Origin: Streptomyces sp. NRRL F-6676
Lineage (GTDB): Bacteria > Actinomycetota > Actinomycetes > Streptomycetales > Streptomycetaceae
Length of the DNA stretch: 64,000 bases
Direction of reading: 5' to 3'
Assembly: GCF_000725625.1 (NCBI RefSeq)
Contig: NZ_JOHS01000006.1
Span: 186,001-250,000, forward strand
In this document: positions 8,850 through 17,006 of the stretch, one piece after another
Layout of the letters: each line of letters begins with the position of its first letter
How positions within the stretch are numbered: position 1 is the stretch's first letter
Translations under genes and position numbers: made by a program
Notes under the pieces: generated by a model
The model's input: the letters and a program-made list of their open reading frames with translations, nothing else
The model's database searches: none
Told to the model about the DNA's origin: nothing

Positions 8850-11423
8850 CTACTCGCCCGGGTGGGCCAGTTCGATGTCGTGGCCGTCGACGCCGGGCCC
8901 GGAGACCGTCAGCGAGGTGGCCACCGGCGGGTAACCCGTCGCGATGACGGTGTACTCGCCGCCGTCCAGGTCGGCGAAGGCGTACGCCCCGTCCGCCCCG
9001 GTGGTGGCGGTGCCGACCACGTTGCCGGCGGCGTCCACCAGCGTCACGCGGGCGTCGGCGAGCGGACCGTGCGGCGCCCGTACGACGCCCTGGAGCTGCG
9101 CACCGGCCTCCAGTTCGACCTCGATCCGGGTGACCCCGGTGCCGCCGACCTCGACGGGCAGCGCCCGCGGCCGGAACCCGGCGGCGTTGACCGCGACGGT
9201 CACCGCGCCCGGCACCAGCTCGGTGAAGGCGAAGTCGCCCTGCTCACCGGTGGACCCGGTGGCCAGCAGGTCGCCGCGCACGTCGGTCACGATGACCATC
9301 GCGTCCTTGACCGGCAGCGCCCCGTCGGCCGTGCGGACCACACCGCTCAGCCCGCTGGTGCCGCTGAGCAGGATGTCGTACGCCACCGGCTCGCCGCCCA
9401 CCACGACGGTGGACGCCTGCGGCTGGAACCCGTCGGCGGCGGCGATCAGCACGTAGGACCCGGCGCCGGGCGCGTCCACGGCGTAGGCGCCGTCGGCCCC
9501 CGCGACCGAGCGGCCGAGCTGGCGGCCGCCGAGCGAGATCAGCGTGACGGCGGCCCGCGGGACGGGCGCGTTCTCGGTGCCGCGGACGTGGCCGCGTACC
9601 GGGATGCCGCCGGAGACGGGGCCCGCGGCCGGCTCCTCGGGGGAGGCGGCGGTGGCGACGGCGGCGAGCCGCTGGGTGCCCTCGGGGCCCGCCCCGGCGG
9701 GAGCGGCGGCGGCCCAGCTGGGCACCCGCTGTCCGCCGTCGGTGTCACCCGCGGGGGCGGACTCCGCGGCGGCCGTCTCCTGGGCCTCCGCGACGGCCGG
9801 GGCCGCGGCGGGGTCCAGCGGGGGGTTCTCGCCTTCGGCGGCCTGGGCGAGGGCGCCCTTGGTCCGCAGCGGGACCTCCTTGATGAAGAGCGTGATCAGG
9901 AAGGCGAGGGCGGCGACGCCCCCGGCGATCAGGAAGACGTCGGCGATGCCGTGGCCGTAGGCGCTCTCCATGACCGTGCGCAGCGGGGCCGGCAGCTTGT
10001 CCATGTCGGGGATGGCACCGGAGCCCGAGCCCGACGCGGCGGCCGCGTACTTCGGGTCGAGGCCGGCCAGGCCGTCCATGACGTAGTCGGTGATCCGGTG
10101 GGCCATCACCGCGCCGAGCGCGGAGACGCCGATCGCACCACCGAGGGAGCGGAAGAAGGTGACCGTGGAGCTGGCCGAACCGAGATCGGCCGGGCTGACC
10201 TGGTTCTGCGTGCACAGCACCAGGTTCTGCATCATCATGCCGATGCCGAGGCCCAGCATGGCCATGAAGATGGCCATCTTCCAGTAGTCCGTGTCGTACC
10301 GGATGGTGCCCAGCAGGCCGAGGCCCGCGGTCACCAGCACGCCACCGCTGACCAGCCACGCCTTCCAGCGTCCGGTGCGGGTGATGAACTGCCCGGAGAC
10401 GGTGGAGGCGATGAACAGGCCGCCGATCATCGGGATGGTCATGACGCCCGACATGGTCGGGGACTTGTCCCGGGCGAGCTGGAAGTACTGGCTGAAGAAG
10501 ACGGTGCCGGTGAACATCGCGACACCCACGAAGAGCGAGGCGAGGGACGCCAGCGTGATGGTGCGGTTGCGGAACAGCCGCAGCGGGATGATCGGCTCGC
10601 TGGCCTTCGCCTCGACCAGTACGAAGATCGCACCGAGGATGATCGCACCGCCGACCATCACATACGTCTGCCACGAGACCCAGTCGTACTTGTCACCGGC
10701 GAAGGTGACCCAGATCAGCAGCAGCGAGACCGCGGCGGCGACGAAGGTCGCGCCGGCCCAGTCGACCTTGACGTCCCGCTTCAGGGTGGGCAGGTGCAGG
10801 GTCTTCTGCAACACGATCAGCGCGATGACCGCGAACGGCACGCCGACGTAGAAGCACCAGCGCCAGCCCAGCCACGAGGTGTCGGTGATGACACCGCCGA
10901 GCAGCGGGCCGCCGACGGTCGCGACGGCGAAGGTCGCGCCGAGGTAGCCGGAGTAGCGGCCGCGCTCACGGGGGGAGATCATCGCGGCCATGACGATCTG
11001 GGCGAGGGCGGACAGACCGCCGACGCCTATGCCCTGCACCACACGGCAGACGATCAGCATGCCGGGGTTCTGCGACAGACCTGCGGCGGCCGACGCGAGG
11101 ACGTAGATGACGAGCGCTATCTGGACGAGCGCTTTCTTGCTGAACAGGTCGGCGAGCTTGCCCCACAGGGGGGTGGTCGCCGTCATGGCCAGCAGGGAGG
11201 CGGTGACGACCCAGGTGTAGGCCGACTGCCCACCGCCCAGATCGCCGACGATCTCGGGCAGCGCGTTGGTCACGATCGTGGACGACAGGATCGCCACGAA
11301 CATGCCGAGCAGCAGCCCGGAGAGCGCCTCCATGATCTGCCGGTGCGTCATCTGGACGCCGTCCGGGGTGCCTCCCCCGTGCTTGGCGTGAGCCCGCACA
11401 CCGGCTGGTGTGGTCGTTGCCAT
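8850..11423 (-). CDS. DHA2-type MFS drug exporter fused to three carboxypeptidase-regulatory-like domains
   Basis: An 857-residue protein. Residues about 30-545 are a 14-helix DHA2 (EmrB/QacA) proton-drug antiporter: TNALPEIVGDLGG, the motif A-like LWGKLADLFSKK, and the motif C-like GATFAVATVGGPLLGG. After KEVPLRTKG there is an Ala/Pro-rich linker (about 550-620) and then three tandem beta-sandwich domains (about 625-700, 705-780, 785-855), each with a GADGAYAF- or GEQGDFAF-like turn and YxVIATGYPP-like end. With 14 helices and a basic loop before it, the C-terminus should be cytoplasmic. Start ATG 11423 has AAGGAAG upstream. It is 33 bp after the MarR gene, so co-transcribed and probably repressed by it. 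Substrate unknown. Confidence 0.9.
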   Translation of the reverse strand: MATTTPAGVRAHAKHGGGTPDGVQMTHRQIMEALSGLLLGMFVAILSSTIVTNALPEIVGDLGGGQSAYTWVVTASLLAMTATTPLWGKLADLFSKKALVQIALVIYVLASAAAGLSQNPGMLIVCRVVQGIGVGGLSALAQIVMAAMISPRERGRYSGYLGATFAVATVGGPLLGGVITDTSWLGWRWCFYVGVPFAVIALIVLQKTLHLPTLKRDVKVDWAGATFVAAAVSLLLIWVTFAGDKYDWVSWQTYVMVGGAIILGAIFVLVEAKASEPIIPLRLFRNRTITLASLASLFVGVAMFTGTVFFSQYFQLARDKSPTMSGVMTIPMIGGLFIASTVSGQFITRTGRWKAWLVSGGVLVTAGLGLLGTIRYDTDYWKMAIFMAMLGLGIGMMMQNLVLCTQNQVSPADLGSASSTVTFFRSLGGAIGVSALGAVMAHRITDYVMDGLAGLDPKYAAAASGSGSGAIPDMDKLPAPLRTVMESAYGHGIADVFLIAGGVAALAFLITLFIKEVPLRTKGALAQAAEGENPPLDPAAAPAVAEAQETAAAESAPAGDTDGGQRVPSWAAAAPAGAGPEGTQRLAAVATAASPEEPAAGPVSGGIPVRGHVRGTENAPVPRAAVTLISLGGRQLGRSVAGADGAYAVDAPGAGSYVLIAAADGFQPQASTVVVGGEPVAYDILLSGTSGLSGVVRTADGALPVKDAMVIVTDVRGDLLATGSTGEQGDFAFTELVPGAVTVAVNAAGFRPRALPVEVGGTGVTRIEVELEAGAQLQGVVRAPHGPLADARVTLVDAAGNVVGTATTGADGAYAFADLDGGEYTVIATGYPPVATSLTVSGPGVDGHDIELAHPGE

Positions 11424-11456
11424 GGGCTTCCTTTTTTCTCGGGGTTCTTTGCGGTT

Positions 11457-11954
11457 CTATGCGGGTGTACGGGTGGTCTGTTCCGCACCCTGCGCGGGCT
11501 GGGGCAGCCGGGCGGACGCCGTCGAACGGCAGTCCCCGAAGCTGGCCCGCAGGCGCGTCATGAGCCGGATGAGCTGGACGACCTCGTCGTCGCTCCAGTC
11601 GCTGAGCCGGTCGGCCAGCAGCTCGGTGGTCCGTCGGGAGAGGTCTTCGAGCCGGTCCCGGCCGGGCGGAGTGAGGTGGAGGATCCGGGAACGTCTGTCC
11701 GCCGGATCCGCGGAGCGTTCGATCCAGCCGCGGTCTGCGACATGGGCGACGTGGCGGCTGGTGACCGACATGTCCACGGCGAGCAGCTCGGCGAGTCTGC
11801 TCATGCGCATGGCACCGTGCCGGTCGAGGAGGAGGAGTACGGCGGCGGAGCCGGCGGGGCAGTCCGGGGGCATGACCCGTGCCATGTCCCTCTTGACGGC
11901 TCCCACGGCACTGAGCTGACGCGCCAGCTCCTCGAACTGCGCCTGCTCTGCCAT
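11457..11954 (-). CDS. MarR-family transcriptional repressor
   Basis: A 165-residue winged-helix regulator: MRMSRLAELLAVDMSVTSRHVAHVADRGWIER is the recognition helix and following turn (residues about 49-80), and ADPADRRSRILHLTPPGRD is the MarR wing with the conserved D-x-R-S/R. Dimerisation helices flank it at both ends. GGGAGG lies 10 nt before the ATG. It is the first gene of a MarR, MFS exporter, (YceI) set on the minus strand, the classic layout of a repressor relieved by an exporter substrate. Two matching palindromes lie in its promoter region (11975-12020), which supports autoregulation. Inducer unknown. Confidence 0.9.
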   Translation of the reverse strand: MAEQAQFEELARQLSAVGAVKRDMARVMPPDCPAGSAAVLLLLDRHGAMRMSRLAELLAVDMSVTSRHVAHVADRGWIERSADPADRRSRILHLTPPGRDRLEDLSRRTTELLADRLSDWSDDEVVQLIRLMTRLRASFGDCRSTASARLPQPAQGAEQTTRTPA

Positions 11955-11974
11955 GCCTCGACACCTCCCGCTTT

Positions 11975-12020
11975 GTTGCTCTAGGCAACCATAACCGGAG
12001 GTTGGTTGCTACAGGCAAAC
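11975..12020. promoter_or_regulatory. Tandem palindromic operators upstream of marR
   Basis: Two copies of TTGCTNNAGGCAA occur, at 11976-11988 (centre CT) and 12006-12018 (centre AC). Their centres are 30 bp apart, close to three helical turns, so bound dimers would sit on one face. They lie 22-64 bp upstream of the MarR start. This is the expected form of a MarR operator; direct binding is inferred. Confidence 0.65.
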
Positions 12021-12149
12021 AAAGAGGGGGTGCGCAGCACAAAATATTGGCAAAGGCAAGTGTTGGGATGGTAAAGATGCAGGTGGGTGGCGGGAAAGTT
12101 CTCTTCGGCTGCGGGCCGGCGGAGGCCGATCGCGCCCACGCGGCGGAGG

Positions 12150-12260
12150 TCGCGGTTCGACACGGCCCCGCGCCCCCTGAAAAGCCGGGCCGGGGGCGGC
12201 AGCCCCTTCACGCAGGCGGCAGGCCCCCACGCATCGGGCCAAGGGGGGCCTTGGACCCCG
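12150..12260. repeat. GC-rich intergenic repeat remnant
   Basis: Contains the core CCCCGCGCCCCCTGAAAAG and G/C-rich arms typical of short dispersed Streptomyces repeats. It lies between the marR promoter and the next small gene; no reading frame here looks coding. Confidence 0.4.
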
Positions 12261-12273
12261 TACTTGGGCCCGG

Positions 12274-12279
12274 TAGGGT
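12274..12279 (+). promoter_or_regulatory. -10 box of a leaderless promoter (small membrane protein gene)
   Basis: TAGGGT lies 8 nt before ATG 12288 and no purine-rich ribosome site fits between them. Confidence 0.5.
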
Positions 12280-12287
12280 CTCGGGGC

Positions 12288-12485
12288 ATGGCTAACACCC
12301 AGGGCCCGCAGGGCAACCACGACCCCGCCGGCAGCACCCAGATGTTCCGCGCCTTCGTCGACGAGGCCCCGCAGGGCCGCCGCCAGGAGCCCGCGGCGGC
12401 GGCCGGCCCCCGCATCGGCCTGATCGTCGGCATCGTCGTCGCCGTGGCGGTCGTGGCCGCCGTCGCCTGGCTCGCCCTGAAGTAG
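12288..12485 (+). CDS. Small single-helix membrane protein, function unknown
   Basis: A 65-residue protein: a polar N-terminal half (MANTQGPQGNHDPAGSTQMF) and one C-terminal membrane helix, RIGLIVGIVVAVAVVAAVAW, ending in LALK. Most third codon positions are G or C, and a -10-like box lies 8 nt before the ATG, which together support a real gene. I do not recognise a family. The topology is probably N-inside or N-outside with a short exposed tail; it has no signal cleavage site. Its stop lies only about 37 bp from the homopolymer tract that cuts the opposing sigma factor gene. Confidence 0.6.
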   Translation: MANTQGPQGNHDPAGSTQMFRAFVDEAPQGRRQEPAAAAGPRIGLIVGIVVAVAVVAAVAWLALK

Positions 12486-12522
12486 GACGGCCGGCCGAGC
12501 GGCTCGGACAGCGAAACGCGGC

Positions 12523-12610
12523 GGGGGGGGGGGGGGGGGGGGGGGGCCCCCCCCCCCCCCCCCCCCCCGCCCGGGGCGGGCCCCCCCCCCCCGGGAAGGG
12601 CCCCCCCCCC
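12523..12610. other. Implausible G-run/C-run tract, probable sequence or assembly error
   Basis: G x24 (12523-12546) is followed directly by C x22 (12547-12568), then short G/C blocks and two further C-runs (12 and 10). Only two bases in 88 are not G or C. It replaces the last part of a sigma factor gene. Perfect homopolymers of this length are not normal in Streptomyces DNA and look like failed sequencing through a GC-rich hairpin. Confidence 0.85.
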
Positions 12611-13397
12611 AGAAGCGCAGCATGATGATCTGCCGCTCCCTCGGCGGCAGCTTCGCCAGCAGCGGCTTCAGCGACTCCCGGTACTCCACGCCCTCCAGGG
12701 CCGTGTCCTCGTAGCCGAGCCGGTCCGCGAGCGAGCCCTCGCCGCCGTCGTCCTCCGGGGCGGGGGAGTCCAGCGAGGACGCGGTGTAGGCGTTGCCCAC
12801 CGCGAGCCCGTCGACGACGTCCTCCTCGGAGACCCCGAGCACCGCCGCCAGCTCGGCCACCGTCGGCGACCGGTCCAGCTTCTGCGACAGCTCGTCGCTG
12901 GCCTTCGTCAGGGCGAGCCGCAGCTCCTGGAGCCGGCGCGGCACCCGCACCGACCAGGACGTGTCGCGGAAGAACCGCTTGATCTCGCCCACGACCGTCG
13001 GCATCGCGAAGGTCGGGAACTCCACGCCGCGGTCCGGGTCGAACCGGTCGATCGCCTTGATCAGCCCGATCGTGCCGACCTGGACGATGTCCTCCATCGG
13101 CTCGTTGCGGCTGCGGAAGCGGGCCGCCGCGTAGCGGACGAGGGGGAGGTTGAGCTCGATGAGGGTGTCCCGGACGTACGCGCGTTCGGGGCTGTGCTCG
13201 TCGAGTGCGGCGAGCCGCAGGAAGAGGGAGCGGGACAGGGTGCGGGTGTCGATGGCTGCCGAGGACGGGAAGGCCGGGGCCTCCGGGGCCTGGACGGCCT
13301 CGGCGGCGGGAAGGTCCTGAGGGTCCTGGAGCACGTCGGGCGTCGTGTCGCTCTTCGTGAGCGTGAGCACCTTCGAGCTGCCCTGGTCTGCGGACAT
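12611..13397 (-). pseudogene. SigB/SigF-family RNA polymerase sigma factor, 3' end missing in this sequence
   Basis: The reading frame from ATG 13397 encodes a normal SigB/SigF/SigG-type sigma factor up to residue about 262: region 2 ([57 protein letters not shown]), region 3 (RSPTVAELAAVLGVSEED) and the start of region 4 (KLPPRERQIIMLRF). There the homopolymer tract begins and the expected FFGNMTQSQI recognition helix and stop are absent. The lost segment would be about 35-40 codons, close to the length of the odd tract, so the gene is probably intact in the organism. It lies next to sigF, as sigN does in S. coelicolor (from memory), but I cannot confirm it is sigN. Confidence 0.85.
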
Positions 13398-13534
13398 GCC
13401 ACCCCCTTTGGGTCGCGGACGGTCGCGGCGGACGCTCCCGTCGGAGGAACGCAGCCTCCACCTGAATACCGGCTGGAACGCTGCGGCAAACGCGCTGCCG
13501 GAAGAATGTCACATGTCGGCAACGCTCTGTAGAG

Positions 13535-13548
13535 ACATGTCGACATGT
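13535..13548. promoter_or_regulatory. Perfect 14-bp palindrome ACATGTCGACATGT upstream of the truncated sigma gene
   Basis: It lies 138 bp upstream of ATG 13397 in the gap between the two sigma genes. A half-site CACATGTCGG recurs near 13510. It is a candidate operator for an unknown regulator. Confidence 0.4.
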
Positions 13549-13686
13549 GGGACGGCAATTCCCGCTGCAAGAGAGGGGTCTGACGGGCTTTCGGGCCCGG
13601 AAGGGCGCAAAATCGCCCCGCCCCCGATTCCCTCCCCCAGGTGACCGGCCGGACGCGTGTACGTCACCCGTGAGGGGGCTGGACGC

Positions 13687-14619
13687 TCACGCCTCGATGC
13701 GGTTGGCGGAGCGCAGCCGCGCGAAGCTGCGCGCGAGCAGCCGCGAGACGTGCATCTGGGAGACGCCCAGCTCCGCACTGATCTGCGACTGCGTGAGGTT
13801 GCTGTAGTACCGCAGCAGCAGGATCCGCTGCTCCCGCTCGGGCAGCTGGACGAGCAGATGCCGTACGAGGTCGCGGTGTTCGACGCCGTCGAGGGCGGGG
13901 TCCTCGTAGCCGAGCCGGTCGAGTAGGCCGGGCAGTCCGTCGCCCTCCTGGGCCGCCTCGAGCGAGGTCGCGTGGTACGAGCGGCCGGCCTCGATGCAGG
14001 AGAGCACCTCCTCCTCGCCGATCCGCAGCCGCTCGGCGATCTCGGCGGTGGTCGGGGAGCGCCCGAACGCGGTGGTGAGGTCCTCGGTCGCACTGTTGAC
14101 CTGCACCCACAGCTCGTGCAGCCGGCGCGGGACGTGCACGGTGCGGACGTTGTCCCGGAAGTAGCGCTTGATCTCGCCGACGACGGTCGGCATCGCGAAG
14201 GTCGGGAACTGCACCCCCCGGTCGGGGTCGAACCGGTCGATCGCGTTGATCAGCCCGATGGTGCCGACCTGGACGACGTCCTCCATCGGCTCGTTGCGGG
14301 AGCGGAAGCGGGCGGCCGCGTAGCGCACGAGCGGGAGGTTCGCCTCGATGAGCGCCCCGCGTACGCGGTCGTGTTCACAGGAGCCCGGCTCGAGGTCCTT
14401 GAGCTGGGTGAAGAGCACCTGGGTCAGCGCCCGGGTGTCGGCACCGCGCCGCTTCGGCGGGACCTGTGGGGCCTGCGGGCCCTGGGCGGCCTCCGGCGCG
14501 GGGCCGGGCACGGGAGCGGCCTGGACGGATGCGGGTGCGGACGTGGGGGCGGGGGCGGACGTGGGGGCGGGAGCGGGGGCCGGAAGCTCGTCCTGGGGCG
14601 GCGCAGTACTGGCCGACAC
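13687..14619 (-). CDS. sigF: RNA polymerase sigma factor SigF
   Basis: A complete SigB/SigF-family sigma factor. After a long Pro/Ala linker (about 60 residues) come region 2 ([52 protein letters not shown]), region 3 ([18 protein letters not shown]) and region 4 ([20 protein letters not shown], then [20 protein letters not shown]). It closely resembles S. coelicolor SigF (comparison from memory), needed there for late spore maturation. The start is uncertain: GTG 14619 with GAAGAGG upstream is chosen; TTG 14625 or TTG 14646 are possible. The STAS protein at 6.2-6.7 kb is of the type that acts on such sigma factors through an anti-sigma kinase, but no kinase is adjacent. Confidence 0.9.
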   Translation of the reverse strand: MSASTAPPQDELPAPAPAPTSAPAPTSAPASVQAAPVPGPAPEAAQGPQAPQVPPKRRGADTRALTQVLFTQLKDLEPGSCEHDRVRGALIEANLPLVRYAAARFRSRNEPMEDVVQVGTIGLINAIDRFDPDRGVQFPTFAMPTVVGEIKRYFRDNVRTVHVPRRLHELWVQVNSATEDLTTAFGRSPTTAEIAERLRIGEEEVLSCIEAGRSYHATSLEAAQEGDGLPGLLDRLGYEDPALDGVEHRDLVRHLLVQLPEREQRILLLRYYSNLTQSQISAELGVSQMHVSRLLARSFARLRSANRIEA

Positions 14620-14814
14620 GGTCAACGCCACCTCTTCACTCGTCAACGCATCGTCAATTCATCCCTCAAAAGCGGTCATAGCATCACAAGACATGTGCAC
14701 TGTGTGCAAGCACCGCATAACGCCGTGTTGAGGGGTGGAATCGTCCAGTTGCCGCGAATCGCCGCGAGTTGACGTGGAGCGGAAGGTGAGCCCGGACGGG
14801 GCGGTGAGCGGGTG

Positions 14815-14994
14815 TCAGTCCTTGGCGCCGTTGGCGAGCCAGGTCATGAAGTCGCCGACCGACTGCGCGGCGTTCGAAATGCCTTCGAACCCGATCTGGA
14901 CGTAGTCGGCGGCCTTCGCCGGGTCGGTGATGATCACGTACAGCGCGAAGACGACGAGCGCGTACAGCGCGATCTTCTTTCCCTGCACCGCCAC
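14815..14994 (-). CDS. Small conserved-looking membrane-associated protein, unknown
   Basis: A 59-residue product starting at GTG 14994 with a strong GGGGGAGG site 4 nt upstream. It has a basic start (VAVQGKKIA), one membrane helix (LYALVVFALYVIITD) and an amphipathic C-terminal half (DYVQIGFEGISNAAQSVGDF, ending in MTWLANGAKD). Codon third positions are strongly G/C. The gene lies between sigF and tRNA-Ser, on the same strand as both. I do not know a function; the protein-like composition and good ribosome site make it a likely real gene. Confidence 0.7.
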   Translation of the reverse strand: MAVQGKKIALYALVVFALYVIITDPAKAADYVQIGFEGISNAAQSVGDFMTWLANGAKD

Positions 14995-15125
14995 GCGGCC
15001 TCCCCCGTCTCCTGCGCCCCATGAACCCCGTACACCGCCGGTGAGTGTAACCCGCGCACGTGTTCGGCGCCTTGGAAAGGATCACGCGCGTCCGGTGGCC
15101 GGCCCGGGGGCGAGCACGCGCATGC

Positions 15126-15157
15126 AAAAGAGGCCCCGTCCTGCGACGGAGCCTCTT
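15126..15157 (-). terminator. Terminator hairpin after tRNA-Ser(CGA)
   Basis: On the minus strand AAGAGGC-TCCGTC-GCAG-GACGG-GGCCTCTTTT forms a stem with a short T-run directly after the tRNA 3' end. Confidence 0.8.
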
Positions 15158-15159
15158 CA

Positions 15160-15247
15160 TGGCGGTAGCGGAGGGATTTGAACCCTCGGTGACTTGCGCC
15201 ACACTCGCTTTCGAGGCGAGCTCCTTCGGCCGCTCGGACACGCTACC
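15160..15247 (-). tRNA. tRNA-Ser(CGA)
   Basis: 88 nt with encoded CCA. The acceptor arms GGTAGCG and CGCTACC pair, the anticodon loop reads CTCGAAA within the stem CTCGC/GCGAG so the anticodon is CGA (codon UCG), and there is a long variable arm as expected for serine. The T-loop is GGTTCAAATCC. Confidence 0.95.
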
Positions 15248-15278
15248 GAGGGAGACATTACCCCAAGGTGCGCCCCGG

Positions 15279-15791
15279 TCAGAAATCCGTTTCCCGCTCC
15301 CGGCCGCCGGTGCGGAAGAAGTCGGTGAGGAGGCGGGCGCAGTCGTCCGCGAGGACGCCGCCGATCACCTCGGGGCGGTGGTTGAGCCGCCGGTCGCGGA
15401 CCAGGTCCCAGAGGGAACCGGCCGCGCCGGCCTTGTCGTCGCGGGCGCCGTAGACGACCCGGTCCACCCGGGACTGCTGGAGGGCGCCCGCGCACATCGT
15501 GCACGGCTCCAGCGTGACGACGAGCGTGCAGCCGGTCAGCCGCCACTCGCCGGCCGCGGCGGCCGCCCGGCGCAGTGCGAGCACCTCCGCGTGCGCGGTC
15601 GGGTCGCCCGTCGCCTCCCGCTCGTTGTGCCCGGTGGCCAGCGGGGTGCCGTCCGCCAAGAGCACGAGGGCGCCCACCGGCACGTCCCCGCCCTCGGCGG
15701 CGCGCACGGCCTCCCGCAGCGCGAGCCGCATGGGGGCGTGCCACCGGTCCCGTACCGGATCGGGGACCGGCGGAGCGTCGTCCGTCGTCAC
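15279..15791 (-). CDS. tadA: tRNA adenosine(34) deaminase TadA
   Basis: A 170-residue CDA-fold zinc deaminase that converts A34 to inosine in tRNA-Arg(ACG). Zinc ligands and catalytic glutamate are visible in HAE (within GDPTAHAEVLALRRA) and PCxxC (LEPCTMCAGALQQSR). The alpha-beta core GGDVPVGALVLLADG and the C-terminal helix (CARLLTDFFRTGGRERE) are typical of TadA rather than cytidine deaminase. It follows its associated protein gene by 8 bp, so the two are probably co-transcribed, and it ends 31 bp before tRNA-Ser. Start GTG 15791 is used; a downstream ATG at the RLALREAV helix is possible. Confidence 0.93.
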   Translation of the reverse strand: MTTDDAPPVPDPVRDRWHAPMRLALREAVRAAEGGDVPVGALVLLADGTPLATGHNEREATGDPTAHAEVLALRRAAAAAGEWRLTGCTLVVTLEPCTMCAGALQQSRVDRVVYGARDDKAGAAGSLWDLVRDRRLNHRPEVIGGVLADDCARLLTDFFRTGGRERETDF

Positions 15792-15799
15792 GCGCGGGC

Positions 15800-16360
15800 C
15801 TAGCGCACGGTTTCCAGGACCTCCGAGGCGCCCAGGGCCTCGGCGATCGCGGTCAGTGCCTCCTCGGCGTCCAGGGAACGCAGTTCCTTCTCCCCGACGC
15901 CGAGGTCGTCGAGGATCTCCGCGTCGCCGACGGGGCCGTGCGGCACGGCGTCGGCGCCCGTGCCGTCGTCCTCGTCGTCGCCCTTGCCGGACTCACCGTC
16001 CTCCGTGCCGTCGAGGTCCAGGGAGTCCAGGTCGGCGCCGTCGTCGCCGGGCTCTCTGCCGAGCAGTTCGTCGGTGAGCAGGATCTCGCCGTACGAGCTG
16101 CGGGTGGCCGCGGCGGCGTCCGACACGTAGATACGAGGATCCTCCTCGCCGTCCACGCGGACGACGCCGAACCACGCGTCCTCCTGCTCGATCAGGACGA
16201 GCACCGTGTCCTCGTCGGCCGTGGCTTCCCGGGCCAGGTCGGCCAGATCCGACAGGGTCTCCACATCGTCGAGCTCTGTGTCGCTCGCTTCCCACCCGTC
16301 TTCGGTGCGCGCGAGCAGTGCGGCGAAGTACACCGTGACTCTCCCACTGGTCATAGGCAT
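15800..16360 (-). CDS. tRNA adenosine deaminase-associated protein
   Basis: A 186-residue acidic protein. The N-terminal half (about 5-110) is a compact domain: VTVYFAALLARTEDGWEASD, DTVLVLIEQEDAWFGVVRVD, then RIYVSDAAAATRSSYGEILL. The middle (about 110-145) is a very acidic DDGADLDSLDLDGTEDGE linker, followed by DLGVGEKELRSLDAEEALTA at the end. In actinobacteria this family always sits directly upstream of tadA, as here with an 8-bp gap, which gives it its name; the biochemical role is not established. Two in-frame ATGs (16360 and 16354) precede the conserved VTVYFAALL, and the longer start is given. Confidence 0.85.
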   Translation of the reverse strand: MPMTSGRVTVYFAALLARTEDGWEASDTELDDVETLSDLADLAREATADEDTVLVLIEQEDAWFGVVRVDGEEDPRIYVSDAAAATRSSYGEILLTDELLGREPGDDGADLDSLDLDGTEDGESGKGDDEDDGTGADAVPHGPVGDAEILDDLGVGEKELRSLDAEEALTAIAEALGASEVLETVR

Positions 16361-16654
16361 GCCGGTTGGGGGTCCCCCCGGCCAAGTCGCGGGCGGGGAG
16401 AGCTGTGCTGTGTCCCCCGCCCACTCGGAATCGTGGCAGAAACAAGGCGTTCAGGGGATGTCTTCACGACGCTGTGTTGCACCCTCTTGTCCGGGGCGGG
16501 AGTCCGGGGGCCGGGCTCGGGCCGCGAGGTGCCTGCCGCTGCCGACGTGATCGTACGCGGCGCGGCTCACGGGTGAAGGGGCGGCCGTCGTCCGGTCCGC
16601 GACCGCGGGAGTCTCGTCATCCGGTCCACGACCGCGGGGTGTTCGTCGTCCGGC

Positions 16655-16870
16655 TCACCAGCGGAACGTGCGCATGCGCATCGCGCGGCGGAGCCGGGCG
16701 ACCTTCGCGCGGCGCGGCTGGACGCGCTCGCGCAGTGCGCGGGCCTCCGCGCGCTCGCGCAGGAACTGGGCCCGGCGGCGCCGGCGCGCGGCCTCGCCGT
16801 CCTGCTCCTGCTCCTGGCGCGGTGTGTCCCCGTGCTGCGGTGTGTCCCCGTGGGACTGCTGGTCGGACAT
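16655..16870 (-). CDS. Small very basic protein, unknown
   Basis: A 71-residue protein from ATG 16870. The first 30 residues are Gln/Asp/His-rich (SDQQSHGDTPQHGDTPRQEQ) and the rest is one long Arg/Ala-rich helix (RRRRRAQFLRERAEARALRE, then RAKVARLRRAMRMRTFRW). It could bind nucleic acid, but that rests on charge alone. A weak GGAG lies 10 nt upstream. It is placed between the tadA pair and the divergent upp. A possible upstream ATG at 16900 would add ten residues. Reality of the gene is fairly likely given the helical, strand-specific composition. Confidence 0.5.
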   Translation of the reverse strand: MSDQQSHGDTPQHGDTPRQEQEQDGEAARRRRRAQFLRERAEARALRERVQPRRAKVARLRRAMRMRTFRW

Positions 16871-16994
16871 CGTCACATCACTCCGGTCGGTCCCTCCCAC
16901 CTTCCCTCCGACGGGGGGTTTGATGCAGGCGGGCGGGTGAATCGCGGTGCCGGTGCTTGCCGGGCGCGGCGCCGCCGGACCCGCGGCGCCCGGT

Positions 16995-17000
16995 TACTGT
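16995..17000 (+). promoter_or_regulatory. -10 box of a leaderless promoter (upp)
   Basis: TACTGT lies 6 nt before ATG 17007, with no room for a ribosome binding site. Confidence 0.55.
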
Positions 17001-17006
17001 GGGGTC

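Noticed and set aside
8727..11984. A 1085-codon plus-strand frame opposite the MFS and MarR genes
   Set aside because: Antisense shadow; the minus-strand genes have domains and ribosome sites.
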